A model generated the notes under the pieces. That model made no database searches and had not been told where the DNA came from. It saw only the letters and a list, made by a program, of their open reading frames with translations. A stretch of DNA of 48,488 bases from Spirochaetia bacterium (GTDB lineage Bacteria; Spirochaetota; Spirochaetia; DAHUYW01). The stretch lies in the NCBI GenBank assembly GCA_030041455.1, contig JASHNV010000077.1, positions 1 through 48,488 on the forward strand, given 5' to 3'. This document shows positions 39,568 through 48,488 of this stretch, piece by piece. The stretch's first letter is position 1, and the number at the start of each line of letters is the position of its first letter. The position numbers were made by a program, and so were the translations under genes.

Positions 39568-41541
39568 ATGACCGACGAAAATGTTGCCGCAGTAGCGCTG
39601 ACCGTTCGCTCGCTTACCATCGATGCCATCGAGCGCGCGAACTCGGGCCATCCGGGCCTGCCTTTGGGCTTGGCCGAGCTCGGGAGCCTTCTCTACGGCG
39701 AGATCCTCCGCCATTTCCCCGGCGATCCTCAGTGGATTAACCGGGACCGCTTCATCCTGTCGGCGGGCCACGGCTCCATGCTGCTGTATTCCCTGCTCTA
39801 CATGGCGGGCTACGGTCTGACGCTCGACGACATCAAGGGCTTCCGCCACGTCGGGTCGCGAACGCCGGGCCATCCCGAGCATTGGTGCGTTCCGGGAGTC
39901 GAGACCACCACCGGACCCCTCGGCCAGGGGCTCGGGAACGCCGTCGGTTTCGCCATGGCGGAGCAGATGCTCGCCTCCCGCTTCAACACCGACAAGCAGA
40001 AGATCGTCGACCACTTTACCTATGTCATCGCGGGGGACGGCTGCATGATGGAGGGCGTCACGAGCGAGGCCTCCTCCCTCGCCGGGCACCTCGGTCTCGG
40101 GAAGCTCATCGTCTTCTACGACTCCAACCACATCTCGATCGAGGGAAGCACGTCCCTCGCCTTCAGCGAGGACACCCGCCGCCGCTACGACGCCTACAAC
40201 TGGCACACCGGCGAGTGCGACGCCTACGACCTCGCGGGGATCCGAGCGGCCGTCAAGGCGGCGCAGGCCGAGACCGCCCGTCCTTCGCTGATCGTCGTTC
40301 ACTCGATCATCGGCAAGGGCTCGCCGCATCGGGCGGGCACCGCGAAGGCCCACGGCGAGGCGCTCGGAAGCGAGGAGGCGGCGGCGACGAAGAAGAACCT
40401 CGGGCTTCCGGAGGGCGAGCAGTTCTACGTCGATCCGCGCGCGATCGAGTTCTTCGGAAAGCGAAGGGCGGAGCTGAAGAGCGGATACGACTCGTGGAAG
40501 AAACAGTTCGCCGAGTGGTCCGCCGCCAATCCGGAGCTGAAAAAGGAGTGGGACCGCTTCTTCGCCGATCCCGAGAGCCTCCTCGCCTCGGTGAATCTCC
40601 CGACCTACGCGGTCGGCGACAAGGTCTCGACGCGCGCGGCGAGCGGCAAGGCGATCAACGCCATCGCGCAGGCGGTCCCGAATCTCATCGGCGGCGCGGC
40701 GGACCTCCAGCCCTCGACGAGCACGGCAATGCCCGGCATGGGCGACTTCTCCGCCGCCGACCGCAAGGGCAGGGTGCTTCATTTCGGCGTGCGGGAGCAC
40801 GCCATGGGCGCAGCGCTCAACGGCCTCGCGCTTCACGGCGGCATCCGCCCCTTCGGAGCCACCTTCCTCGTCTTCACCGACTACATGCGGCCCCCGATCA
40901 GGCTTGCGGCCCTGATGCAAGTTCCCGTTATCTACGTCATGACCCACGACTCCATCTACCTCGGCGAGGACGGCCCCACGCACGAGCCGGTGGAGCAGAT
41001 CAACTCGCTGCGGATGATCCCGGGCATGGAGCTCTTTCGGCCCGGCGACGCCGAGGAAACCACCGTCGCCTGGACGATGGCGATGCGGCGGACGAACGGG
41101 CCGACGATGCTCGCGCTCACGCGTCAGAATCTCAGCGTCTACGCGAAAGAGGACCCGGACTGGAAGACCTCGATCACCCGGGGCGCCTACGCGGTCCAGG
41201 GCCTGTCGGTCAAGCCCGACGTCGTGATCGTCGCGACCGGCTCGGAGGTCGAGACGGCTCTCAAGGCCTGCGCCATGGTGAGCCGGAAGAAGGTCCGGGT
41301 CGTGTCGATGCTTTCGCGCAATCTCTTCCTGAAGCAGGACGCGGCATTCCGCGAGAAGCTCCTTCCCCGCGGCGTGAGGACGGTCGTGATCGAGGCGGGG
41401 GTGTCGAGCGGATGGGAGGTCCTCGCGAAGAGAGAAGACATCATGGGGATCGACCGCTTCGGCGCCTCGGGAAAGGGCCCGGAGGTGGCCGACTACCTGG
41501 GCTTCACGGCGGCCGCGCTCGCGGATCTCGTCAACACATAG
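39568..41541 (+). CDS. tkt: Transketolase
   Basis: Thiamine-diphosphate enzyme of the non-oxidative pentose phosphate pathway; moves two-carbon units between sugar phosphates. At 657 residues it is of usual bacterial size. H29 (SGHPGLPLG) and H68 (SAGHGS) are active-site residues. The ThDP/metal motif GDGCMMEG at 156-163 ends with the Asn of DSNHISIEG (N187). The catalytic Glu is E410 in GVREHAMGA. The C-terminal domain follows after [15 protein letters not shown] 39568 has AGGAG just upstream; an upstream in-frame start at 39466 adds an unrelated, low-similarity extension. A TPR lipoprotein gene follows after 83 bases. Confidence 0.96.
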   Translation: MTDENVAAVALTVRSLTIDAIERANSGHPGLPLGLAELGSLLYGEILRHFPGDPQWINRDRFILSAGHGSMLLYSLLYMAGYGLTLDDIKGFRHVGSRTPGHPEHWCVPGVETTTGPLGQGLGNAVGFAMAEQMLASRFNTDKQKIVDHFTYVIAGDGCMMEGVTSEASSLAGHLGLGKLIVFYDSNHISIEGSTSLAFSEDTRRRYDAYNWHTGECDAYDLAGIRAAVKAAQAETARPSLIVVHSIIGKGSPHRAGTAKAHGEALGSEEAAATKKNLGLPEGEQFYVDPRAIEFFGKRRAELKSGYDSWKKQFAEWSAANPELKKEWDRFFADPESLLASVNLPTYAVGDKVSTRAASGKAINAIAQAVPNLIGGAADLQPSTSTAMPGMGDFSAADRKGRVLHFGVREHAMGAALNGLALHGGIRPFGATFLVFTDYMRPPIRLAALMQVPVIYVMTHDSIYLGEDGPTHEPVEQINSLRMIPGMELFRPGDAEETTVAWTMAMRRTNGPTMLALTRQNLSVYAKEDPDWKTSITRGAYAVQGLSVKPDVVIVATGSEVETALKACAMVSRKKVRVVSMLSRNLFLKQDAAFREKLLPRGVRTVVIEAGVSSGWEVLAKREDIMGIDRFGASGKGPEVADYLGFTAAALADLVNT

Positions 41542-41624
41542 CGGGACTTCGCTCGATTGCGCCATCAGGCCCGCCGATTCGCCGCTCAATTCCGGGACAG
41601 ACGAGCCTCTCGAGGAGAAGCGAC

Positions 41625-43007
41625 GTGCGCCTTCTTGCCTTCGCCGTAAGCCTGTGCTTTCTCGCCGTCCTCTCCTGCGCGACGGGTCGAAACCCGAGGA
41701 CGGCCGGCCCCTCGGCGGCGAGCGCCCCCGATCTCTACGGCAAAGTCCGCGAGTACGTCGCCTCGGGCGACACCGAGGCCGCGATCGAAGCGTTTCGCGC
41801 CGTCGTCAAGGCGCATCCCAGCGACACGGAGACGAAGATCCAGTTCGCCCACTATCTCATCGCCTCGCCGACGCCCGGCCATCTCGATGAGGCGCGAGCG
41901 CTTCTCGCCGACGTTCTCGCCCGTTTCCCCGGGAAGCCAGAGGCGGTCTACAACCTCGGTCTGCTCGAGGGCGCGACGGGAAACGTCGGCAAGGAGCAGG
42001 GAATTCTCGAGAAGCTCGTCGCGGACCACCCCGAGGAGGCCGCGGCGGACGCCACGCTCGGCGAGATCTACCTCTCCAAACAAGACGACAAACGCGCCAA
42101 GGCCGCCTTCGCGGCCGGTCTCAGGCATGATCCCGACAACCTTGCCGCGCTCATGGGCGAGGGCGACGTGTATCTCGACGAGGGAACCAACGACGCCGCG
42201 ATCGCCGATTTCAATCGCGTGATCGCCGAGCAGCCCGACTTCTCCTTCGCCTACGCGGACCGCGCGCACGTCGAGGTCCGAATGGACGACCTTTCGAGCG
42301 CCGACCGCGACCTCTCCACCGCTATCAGGCTCAATCCGTCGTACTACTGGAACTACATCGACCTCGGGAAGCTGAGGCTGATGTTCGAGAACGACCCCGA
42401 CCTCGCGCTCGGCGACTTCTCGAGCGCCATCAAGGTCGATCCCGGGAACTTTCTCGGCTACGTCTATCGAGGCGGCATCTACGACGACGAAAACAAGACG
42501 AAAGCGGCCGAGCGGGACTATCGGAGCATTCTCACGCTCAGGCCGGATTACTACTTCATCTATCGGCCCTACGCGACGCTGCTCTACATGGACAAGCGCT
42601 GGACGGAGGCCGCCGCCTATTTTCAAAAGGCGTCGGCCGCCGATCCGACGGACCACGGCCCGCAGTTTCTTGCCCTCATGTGCCTCCAGAAGGCCGGGGA
42701 GCCCGACAAAGCCGCGGCGTACCTGAACTCCATTCTTCCTTCCCTTCCGAGGCGGAGCCTCTTCTGGGACCTCGCGCGGCTCTACCTCGATCCGAGCTAC
42801 GAGACCGGCTTTCTCCTGCGGCTGCAGCAGGAGCGGAGCCCCGACGTGCAGACCCGGTTCCTCTTCTATCTGGCGGGCTACTACGAGCTTCACGGGGAGG
42901 TCGACCTCGCGCAGAAGTACTTCTTCCAGGTCGAGGGACACCACATCGAGGGGATGTACGAGTACCGCCTGAACGAGTGGGAGCTTTCGCAGTATATTAA
43001 GAGCTGA
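41625..43007 (+). CDS. TPR-repeat lipoprotein
   Basis: A 460-residue protein from GTG 41625 (GAGGAGAA upstream). It has a lipoprotein signal, LLAFAVSLCFLAVLSC, with the Cys as the likely lipidation site. Then come successive tetratricopeptide-like helical repeats. These include DTEAAIEAFRAVVKAHPSD, NLAALMGEGDVYLDEGTND, SSADRDLSTAIRLNPSYY and DLALGDFSSAIKVDPGNF, each ending in the NP/DP turn typical of TPRs. It probably acts as an envelope scaffold or assembly factor; no partner is evident. The large frame upstream of the start is shadow of tkt. The TraB-family gene follows after 30 bases, so tkt, this gene and traB-like may form one unit. Confidence 0.82.
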   Translation: MRLLAFAVSLCFLAVLSCATGRNPRTAGPSAASAPDLYGKVREYVASGDTEAAIEAFRAVVKAHPSDTETKIQFAHYLIASPTPGHLDEARALLADVLARFPGKPEAVYNLGLLEGATGNVGKEQGILEKLVADHPEEAAADATLGEIYLSKQDDKRAKAAFAAGLRHDPDNLAALMGEGDVYLDEGTNDAAIADFNRVIAEQPDFSFAYADRAHVEVRMDDLSSADRDLSTAIRLNPSYYWNYIDLGKLRLMFENDPDLALGDFSSAIKVDPGNFLGYVYRGGIYDDENKTKAAERDYRSILTLRPDYYFIYRPYATLLYMDKRWTEAAAYFQKASAADPTDHGPQFLALMCLQKAGEPDKAAAYLNSILPSLPRRSLFWDLARLYLDPSYETGFLLRLQQERSPDVQTRFLFYLAGYYELHGEVDLAQKYFFQVEGHHIEGMYEYRLNEWELSQYIKS

Positions 43008-43037
43008 CGGCCGCCCTTGAGCGGCTGGGGGACGGGC

Positions 43038-44228
43038 ATGAGCGATATCGAGACACACGACACGCTGACGAGAGTCAGGCTCGGGGATCGGGAGATCATC
43101 CTCGTCGGGACCGCCCATGTCTCGCGCGGCAGCGTGGAGGAGGTAGCCCGGGTCATCCGCGACGAGATGCCGGGTCGCGTCTGCGTGGAGATCGACGCGG
43201 CGCGCTTTCGGACGATGACCGAGGGCCAGAATTGGGGCAGCCTCAACATCGTGCAGGTGCTTCGCGAGAAGAAGGGCTTTCTCCTGCTCGCGAACCTCGT
43301 GCTCTCGTCCTTCCAGAAGCGGATCGGCGCGAGCCTCGGCGTTCAGCCCGGCGGGGAGATGAAGGCCGCCGTCCAGGTCGCGAACGAGCTCGGTATCCCC
43401 TACACCTTCGCCGACCGGGAGGTCGCGGTCACGCTCAGGCGCGCCTGGTCCAAGTCGAACCTCTGGAACCGGAACAAGATGCTCGCCGCGCTCCTGAGCT
43501 CCGCGATCACGACGGAGAAGCTGAGCGAGGCGGAGATCGAGAAGCTGAAGATGAAGAGCGCCCTCGACGACATGATGGAGGAGCTGGCCGGCTACCTGCC
43601 CGCGGTCAAGGAAGTGCTCATCGACGAGCGCGACCGCTACCTCGCGACCCGCATCTTCCAGAGTCCGGAGCGAAAGGTGGTCGCCGTCGTCGGCGCCGGC
43701 CACGTCAAGGGCATCGCCGAATGGCTGAAGGCGCTCGAGACCGGCGAGGCCGATCAGGACCTCTCGAGCTTCGAGGTCGTGCCGCAGCCCGGAAGGTTCC
43801 GCCGGGTGCTGCCCTGGGTCATTCCGGTCGTCATCCTTGCGATCGTCGCGACGGGTTTCTTCCGCTCCGGGTGGCACGGCGGGCTTTCGGTTCTCTGGGA
43901 ATGGGTGCTCGTCAACGGGGGCCTCGCGACGATCGGCTCGCTCGTCGCTTTCGCGCACCCGCTCACGCTCCTCGTCGCCTTCGTCGGGGCGCCGGTCGCC
44001 ACCTTGAATCCCTTCGTCGGCATCGGGATGCTCACGGGGGTGGTCGAGGCCTTCGTGCGGAAGCCGCGCGTCGCGGATTTCGAAGGGCTCTCCGACGACA
44101 TCTCGAGCTTCGGCGGATTCTACCGCAACCGCGTCACGCACATCCTGCTCGTCTTCCTTTTCTCAAGCGTCGGGGGAATGATCGGCAACTTCGTGGCCCT
44201 TCCCTACCTGCTCACCCACCTCAAGTAG
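43038..44228 (+). CDS. TraB/PrgY-family membrane protein
   Basis: Member of the TraB/PrgY/GumN superfamily, proposed membrane-anchored metalloprotease-like proteins; PrgY reduces pheromone activity in enterococci. N-terminal motifs LVGTAHVSRGS (GTAHVS at 24-29) and VCVEIDAARF (E51) and the later VVGAGHVKGIAEWL are family hallmarks. The C-terminal third has at least three hydrophobic segments starting at VLPWVIPVVILAIVATGFF and ending near the C-terminus. 396 residues from ATG 43038, preceded by GGGGGAC; a TTG at 43017 is less likely. The last 8 bases overlap the end of radA on the other strand. Confidence 0.88.
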   Translation: MSDIETHDTLTRVRLGDREIILVGTAHVSRGSVEEVARVIRDEMPGRVCVEIDAARFRTMTEGQNWGSLNIVQVLREKKGFLLLANLVLSSFQKRIGASLGVQPGGEMKAAVQVANELGIPYTFADREVAVTLRRAWSKSNLWNRNKMLAALLSSAITTEKLSEAEIEKLKMKSALDDMMEELAGYLPAVKEVLIDERDRYLATRIFQSPERKVVAVVGAGHVKGIAEWLKALETGEADQDLSSFEVVPQPGRFRRVLPWVIPVVILAIVATGFFRSGWHGGLSVLWEWVLVNGGLATIGSLVAFAHPLTLLVAFVGAPVATLNPFVGIGMLTGVVEAFVRKPRVADFEGLSDDISSFGGFYRNRVTHILLVFLFSSVGGMIGNFVALPYLLTHLK

Positions 44229-45639
44229 TAGCCTTCGCTTGAGGACCCGCCGCGGCGGGCGTGGGCGCCTGCCGCGCTCCTCCCCGGCCGCCGAAGACGA
44301 GCTCGATGCTCTTGCCGATCGTCGCGACGCGCTTGAAGCCGTCCACGGCGTCCTCGTTCGGGTGAAGGCCGACCGGCCCGACGAAGTTGCGGAACCCCAT
44401 CTCGGAAGCCGCGCGAACGCGCTTCTTCACGTGCGGGATGGGCCTGATCTCTCCGGCGAGGCTGATCTCTCCGGCGACCGCCGTGCCGACCGGTACCGGG
44501 AGGCCCGAGCGGGCGGAGTAGATCGCGAGGGCGAGGGGCAGATCGATGCCCACCTCGCTCAGCCGAATGCCCCCCGCGACGTTCACGTAGACGTCCTGAT
44601 CCGAGAAGCGGAGGCCGACGTGTTTCTCGAGGACCGCGGCGACCCGCGCCACGCGGCCGGCGTCGATGCGGTCGGAGAACACGCGCGAGATCGCGCCCTT
44701 CGCCGGCACCACGAGCGCCTGGATCTCGACGAGGAGAACGCGAGTGCCCTCGTAGACCGGCGCGACCGCGACGCCCGGCGGAAGCGCGCCCTCGCGCTGC
44801 ACCATGAAGAGCGAAGAGGGGTCCCGCACCTGCAGGAGGCCCTTCTCCCCCATCGTGAAGAGGCCGATCTCGTCCACCGGGCCGAAGCGGTTCTTCGTCG
44901 CGCGAAGGATTCGAAGGTCCGAGCTCGCCTGGTCGAAGTAGAGAACGGTATCGACCATGTGCTCGATGACCTTCGGCCCGGAGATCGTTCCCTCCTTCGT
45001 GACGTGGGCCACGAGGAAAATCCCCGCGCTGTGGCTCCGGCCCCAGCCGACGATCTCGCTGCAGCAGGCCTTCAGCTGATTGACGGTCCCCGGCACCGGA
45101 CCGAGCTCCCCGGCGATGAGCGTCTGCACCGAGTCCACGATCGCGACGACGGGCTTCACGGAGTTGAGGACGGTCATGACGGACTCGAGGTCGACCTCGC
45201 AGAGAATCTCGACGGCGCCCGACGGGAGGCCGAGACGGTCGGAGCGTAGCTTGATCTGGCTCGCGGACTCCTCGCCCGAGACGTAGAGCACCGTCCCGGA
45301 GCTCTTCACGAGCGAGGCGATCTGGAGCATCAGGGTCGACTTGCCGATTCCCGGCTCGCCGCCGATGAGAACGGAAGCGCCCTTCATGATCCCGCCGCCG
45401 AGCACGCGGTTCATCTCCTCCACACCGGCGTCGAAACGCGCGCCGGTCGACGCCTCGACGCTCGCGAGAGGCATCGACTTGAGGTTTCTCGGCGACGCGC
45501 GCTCGCCGTCCGTTCGGGACGCGGGGCTTCCGGTCTGCGTGAAGGTATTCCAGCCCCCGCATTCCGGGCAGCGTCCGAGCCAGCGCGGCTCCTCGCGGCC
45601 GCAGGAAGCGCAACGGAATACGGTTCTCTGCTTTGCCAT
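44221..45639 (-). CDS. radA: DNA repair protein RadA
   Basis: RecA-like branch-migration factor for recombination repair, 472 residues. It has an N-terminal zinc finger (C10, C13, C24, C27 in CASCGREEPRWLGRCPECGG). Walker A is GGEPGIGKST at 93-102, and the RadA-specific KNRFG motif is at 249-253. A C-terminal Lon-like domain contains DVYVNVAGGIRLSE and DLPLALAIYSA. The ATG at 45639 starts the standard MAKxRTxFxC N-terminus; there is no strong ribosome site, but the small membrane-protein gene ends only 45 bases upstream, so coupling or co-transcription is possible. Convergent with, and slightly overlapping, the TraB-family gene. Confidence 0.96.
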   Translation of the reverse strand: MAKQRTVFRCASCGREEPRWLGRCPECGGWNTFTQTGSPASRTDGERASPRNLKSMPLASVEASTGARFDAGVEEMNRVLGGGIMKGASVLIGGEPGIGKSTLMLQIASLVKSSGTVLYVSGEESASQIKLRSDRLGLPSGAVEILCEVDLESVMTVLNSVKPVVAIVDSVQTLIAGELGPVPGTVNQLKACCSEIVGWGRSHSAGIFLVAHVTKEGTISGPKVIEHMVDTVLYFDQASSDLRILRATKNRFGPVDEIGLFTMGEKGLLQVRDPSSLFMVQREGALPPGVAVAPVYEGTRVLLVEIQALVVPAKGAISRVFSDRIDAGRVARVAAVLEKHVGLRFSDQDVYVNVAGGIRLSEVGIDLPLALAIYSARSGLPVPVGTAVAGEISLAGEIRPIPHVKKRVRAASEMGFRNFVGPVGLHPNEDAVDGFKRVATIGKSIELVFGGRGGARQAPTPAAAGPQAKATT

Positions 45640-45684
45640 TAGGTGGAGAGACTGCAACGGGCGGGGAAAAACATCAAGTCGGCG

Positions 45685-46077
45685 CTATCTGAGCTCGAGA
45701 CGCCTCTTGATCTCGGGGAAGTCGTAGAAAATCATGCCGTCGTCGTCCACCTCCATCTTGACGTGGACACCGTCGGCAAGGTGGTTCATGTAGTCCTCGG
45801 CCTGCTTCATGGCGAGGTTGGTTCCGACGACCACGTCCGAGAGGGTCAGGCGACCCTTCATGTCGTAGGCAAGCCTGAAAATGCGATTCTCGATTCCCTC
45901 CTGCGGGGACTCGAAGGCTGTCTGACCGGGAATGAAGAACTCGTCGTCGAAACCGAAGAGCTGGCCGGTCCGCGGTCGGTCCGATTTGATGAAGAACTTG
46001 CGAAGGAGCCGCATGGCGAGCCCGAAAACCATGAAAAGGAGGATAATACCGAAGAAGGGAAAGCCGAAAAACAACAT
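45685..46077 (-). CDS. Small membrane-anchored protein with winged-helix-like domain
   Basis: I do not recognise a named family. The 130 residues from ATG 46077 start with one strong membrane helix (FFGFPFFGIILLFMVFGLAM) followed by basic residues. A cytoplasmic domain follows: ENRIFRLAYDMKGRLTLSDV, a helix with AMKQAEDYMNHLADG, and VKMEVDDDGMIFYDFPEI. This order (helix, LTxxDVV, helix, beta-hairpin) looks like a small winged helix. Start 46077 has GGGAG upstream and falls about 30 bases after the predicted transcription start. ATG 46104 is an alternative. It is in line with radA and may share its transcript. Confidence 0.7.
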   Translation of the reverse strand: MLFFGFPFFGIILLFMVFGLAMRLLRKFFIKSDRPRTGQLFGFDDEFFIPGQTAFESPQEGIENRIFRLAYDMKGRLTLSDVVVGTNLAMKQAEDYMNHLADGVHVKMEVDDDGMIFYDFPEIKRRLELR

Positions 46078-46115
46078 CGTACGCGCTCCCGTGACGCCGG
46101 ACATCAACACCCTAT

Positions 46116-46144
46116 AGTATACTACTCTTGTCAAACTGTGTCTG
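46116..46144 (-). promoter_or_regulatory. Promoter of the small membrane protein-radA unit
   Basis: Minus strand CAGACA (46139-46144), 17-base spacer, TATACT (46116-46121). It lies in a conspicuously AT-rich patch. The transcript would begin near 46109, placing the ribosome site of ATG 46077 in a 30-base leader. Confidence 0.5.
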
Positions 46145-46173
46145 GAGCGAAAGTCGAGAACGGCCGTTCTCAA

Positions 46174-46563
46174 TATGACTGCAGATGGCTAGGCTGTGGC
46201 GCTCGAGCAAACTTAGCGGCCGGAAGGCGTGAGCGAAGGGCCGGCTGCCGATGGGCGGCGGGGCGCACGCCAGGCGGTCACGACGACGATCGCCGCCACT
46301 GCGGCAGCGAAGGCTCGCGGGAGAAAGCGAACGTTTTCGAATCCTCTGTGTCTACTCGAAAAGAGCATGGCCCGCGACCGGTCGAGTGCCCATCCACGTC
46401 ACGAGGGACGCGAAGGCATTCGCGCGGACGAGATCTGCCGTCCTCGCGAGGTCGTTCTCCTTGAGGCGCGCGGGGACGTACATGATTGCCCTTCCGGGGC
46501 TCCGCGATGTCGGCGGACGCGGCGAGCGTACTCAAACGCGACCCCGATCAACCGAGGCGGTGG
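46174..46563. other. Gene-free gap upstream of the small membrane protein
   Basis: No intact gene. A plus-strand frame at 46368-46475 contains IHVTRDAKAFARTRSAVL, reminiscent of the C-terminal end of PIN toxins, but nothing around it supports a working gene. Confidence 0.4.
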
Positions 46564-47478
46564 TTACAGCTCGAACTCCATCCCTTCGCGGGCGATCCAG
46601 ATCTCGAGCTTCGTCTTTCCGGCGATTTGCTCGCGGAAGGTCTGCTCGAAGTCCCGCAGCTGACGGTCGGTGCGCAGGGGATCGTGGTGGAACAGCACGA
46701 GCCGCTTCACCTCCGCTTTGTGCGCGGCGTTGATGGCGTCCTCGTAGGAAGTGTGGCCCCATCCGAGCCTCGAATCGAGGTACTCCTTGCGGGTGTACTG
46801 GGAGTCGTGGATGAGGAGGTCGCAGCCCTGGTAGAACTGGAGGATCTTCTCGTTTTCTTCAGCCGCGACGCGCTCTCCCTCCTCCGCGGCTGTTCGGTCG
46901 TAGTTGGGGTCGTCGGGGTTGGTCGGGAAGACGTTGCGAAACGGTTCGTGGTCGAAGGAGGTGCAGAACACCTTCCCTTCATGCTCGAATCGATAGCCGA
47001 GGCAGAGGATCGGGTGATTCAGGTACTTCGTCGTGAGACGTATGCCGTCGCCGAGATCCATCGTGCTTTCCCGAAGCGGAAAGAACTTGAGCTCGGCGGC
47101 GAGCTCGCTGCGCTTGACCGGGAAGTAGCGATAGGTCAGCTGGTCGCCGATGATCCGGTCGAGCCCCTCCTCCTCGTAGGTCACCGGTCCGTAGATCGAG
47201 AGCTTCGTTCCCGGGATGAAGATCGGCGTGAAGAAGGGGAACCCCATGATGTGGTCCCAATGGGTATGGGAGATGAAGAGCTCGGTCTTGATCGGTCCCT
47301 TCGGCAGATCGTGGCGCATGAGGTAGTCGCCGAGAGGCCGGATCCCCGATCCCGCGTCGATGATCACGAGCCGCTCGCCGAAGCGAAGCTCCAAAGAGGA
47401 GGTGTTCCCGCCGAACTCCACCGTATCGGCGCCCGGGCAGGGGATCGACCCCCGCACCCCCCAAAGCTTGATTTTCAC
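46564..47478 (-). CDS. Metallo-beta-lactamase-fold hydrolase
   Basis: Cytoplasmic MBL-fold enzyme, 304 residues, of the group that starts with WGVRGSIPCPG and FGGNTSS; phosphodiesterase or lactonase activity is possible. The metal motif H71-x-H73-x-D75-H76 (SHTHWDH) is complete. Later ligands are likely in the SFDHEP and GWGHTSYEDA segments and the FHHDP motif near the C-terminus. The start is GTG 47478 with AGGAAG upstream. It lies 16 bases after the HDOD gene on the same strand and is probably in one operon with it, which hints at a signalling role. Substrate unknown. Confidence 0.88.
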   Translation of the reverse strand: MKIKLWGVRGSIPCPGADTVEFGGNTSSLELRFGERLVIIDAGSGIRPLGDYLMRHDLPKGPIKTELFISHTHWDHIMGFPFFTPIFIPGTKLSIYGPVTYEEEGLDRIIGDQLTYRYFPVKRSELAAELKFFPLRESTMDLGDGIRLTTKYLNHPILCLGYRFEHEGKVFCTSFDHEPFRNVFPTNPDDPNYDRTAAEEGERVAAEENEKILQFYQGCDLLIHDSQYTRKEYLDSRLGWGHTSYEDAINAAHKAEVKRLVLFHHDPLRTDRQLRDFEQTFREQIAGKTKLEIWIAREGMEFEL

Positions 47479-47494
47479 TTGGAGCTTCCTACCG

Positions 47495-48364
47495 TCAGTC
47501 GCCGGTCTTCAGGAAGACCCGCGCCTTCTCGATCTCGTTGCTCACGGTGTCGGCAATCTCCTCGAGATAGTCGAGCGTGACGCCGAGAAACTTGAAGACC
47601 GTTTCGTCGGGCTTTTCCGGATAGCGGTCGCCCGCGAAGCCGATCTCGAACGTGTTGGCGAAATAGTTGGCCATCGTCACGGTGAAGACGATGTCCTTCG
47701 ACGCGCCCCCGTAGCCTTCCGCGGTGTGATGGAAGGCGACCGCGTCGGTGACCTCCGCGCCGAGCTTCCACGTCTCCATGATGTACCTGCCGACGTCGCA
47801 GTGATCGAGCGCGGCCGCCTCGCGCTCGGCCTTGTAGAGGGTGACGTGCTGCTTGTCGCAGATGCTCATCGCCTTCAGGTAGCGATCGGAGACGACGTTG
47901 TTGAGCGGGATCTTTCCGAGATCATGGAGGAGGCCCGACATGAAGTACTCCTCGAGAATCATCGGATTGATCTTGCGCTTCTTCGCGATCAGCTTGGACG
48001 TGACCCCGACGCACAGGGAATGGCGCCAGAAGCCTTCCATGTTGAGCGCCTTGAAGTCCTTTTGGCTGCCGAGATTGCCGAGCACCGCGGTGCTCAACGC
48101 CAGGTTCTTCACCGTATTGATCCCGAGCATGATGATCGCCCGCACGAGGGAGGTCACCTCCTGCGTAATGCCGTAGTACGCCGAGTTGATGAGCTTCATC
48201 ACCTTCCCCATCAGCACGGGGTCGAGGCTTATCACGCGGTTCAGGTCCGCGGGCGAGGTATTGGGATCGTTGCAAATCTCGAGGATTTTGGAAACTGTCG
48301 TTGGAAGGCTCGGCATTTTGTCGATGTACGACCGAATTGCTGCGACCCCGGACTGCGATTCCAT
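47495..48364 (-). CDS. HDOD-domain signalling protein
   Basis: A 289-residue protein with an HDOD domain, a non-catalytic relative of HD phosphohydrolases used as an output or scaffold in bacterial signalling. Visible marks are MPSLPTTVSKILEICNDP, LNRVISLDPVLMGKVMKLINSA, a conserved YYGI turn and the HD-like GLLHDLGKIPLNN. A C-terminal VAFHHTAEGY follows. No receiver, GGDEF or kinase domain is attached. ATG 48364 has AAGGAG eight bases upstream and lies four bases after the stop of the preceding truncated gene. The MBL-fold gene follows, so the three are likely one operon. Confidence 0.9.
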   Translation of the reverse strand: MESQSGVAAIRSYIDKMPSLPTTVSKILEICNDPNTSPADLNRVISLDPVLMGKVMKLINSAYYGITQEVTSLVRAIIMLGINTVKNLALSTAVLGNLGSQKDFKALNMEGFWRHSLCVGVTSKLIAKKRKINPMILEEYFMSGLLHDLGKIPLNNVVSDRYLKAMSICDKQHVTLYKAEREAAALDHCDVGRYIMETWKLGAEVTDAVAFHHTAEGYGGASKDIVFTVTMANYFANTFEIGFAGDRYPEKPDETVFKFLGVTLDYLEEIADTVSNEIEKARVFLKTGD

Positions 48365-48368
48365 CGAA

Positions 48369-48488
48369 TCAGCTCCTTAACTTGCTTAGAATATGGGATA
48401 TTTTGTACTTAAGCGCAAGTCCGATATCATGGTCCGCGTGGTAGTTTGAAAGGCTCTCTATGAACGTGAAGGCCTTCTCGACCTTTTC
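48369..48488 (-). CDS. 3' end of an unidentified gene, cut by the window edge
   Basis: An open minus-strand frame enters from the right edge and ends in TGA at 48369-48371. It encodes 39 residues ending GLALKYKISHILSKLRS, with reading-frame and base pattern like the neighbouring genes. The stop is four bases before the HDOD ATG, and the AAGGAG ribosome site of the HDOD gene lies inside this coding end, which supports a coupled operon. Too little is present to name a family. Confidence 0.7.
   Translation of the reverse strand, partial: EKVEKAFTFIESLSNYHADHDIGLALKYKISHILSKLRS

Overview
The window is high-GC DNA with dense, tightly coupled genes. Lipoprotein and Sec-type signal peptides, a periplasmic solute-binding protein and a full proton-pumping respiratory NADH dehydrogenase point to a free-living, respiring Gram-negative bacterium. 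The sequence alone does not fix the phylum. Both complex I sets resemble the Escherichia coli type (fused nuoCD, long NuoG with the extra N7 cluster), but the surrounding genes do not look enterobacterial. A deep-branching Gram-negative lineage is as far as I would go.

Layout. (1) 1-5.9 kb is an accessory-flavoured segment: Mn-type superoxide dismutase with a good promoter and a Fur-like box, an AT-richer PIN/antitoxin pair, a decayed ISAzo13-type transposase, leuB, an aldo/keto reductase, a DUF433/DUF5615 pair, an inverted 108-bp second copy of the leuB 3' end, and a small SWIM zinc-finger protein. (2) 6.1-20.6 kb is a complete 13-gene complex I operon, nuoA-B-CD-E-F-G-H-I-J-K-L-M-N. (3) 21.2-35.7 kb is a second complete operon in the same order and orientation, immediately downstream. 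It is clearly diverged in sequence and has its own candidate sigma-54-type promoter and a perfect inverted repeat upstream. (4) 35.7-37.4 kb holds an orphan DctP-type periplasmic binding protein and an isochorismatase-fold lipoprotein that lacks the catalytic Cys, both directly behind nuoN2 and possibly co-transcribed. (5) 37.8-39.0 kb is a lower-GC MdtG-like efflux gene, followed by a decayed AAA-ATPase (DUF4143-type) fragment. (6) 39.6-44.2 kb carries transketolase, a TPR lipoprotein and a TraB/PrgY-family membrane protein. (7) 44.2-48.5 kb, on the minus strand, carries radA with a small membrane protein, then a metallo-beta-lactamase-fold hydrolase, an HDOD protein and the cut-off 3' end of another gene.

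How the genes fit together. The two nuo operons each encode the NADH dehydrogenase arm (E, F, G), the connecting arm (B, CD, I) and the membrane proton-pumping arm (A, H, J-N). All Fe-S ligands, the NADH-site Glu and the key membrane Lys/Glu residues I checked are present in both, so both should be working enzymes. The differences lie in the upstream regions and in otherwise conserved loops of NuoM1, NuoN1 and NuoE2. The most interesting question is why one genome keeps two complete complex I enzymes side by side. The most economical reading from this sequence is separate regulation (housekeeping-type versus activator/sigma-54-type promoter), perhaps with different quinones or respiratory modes.
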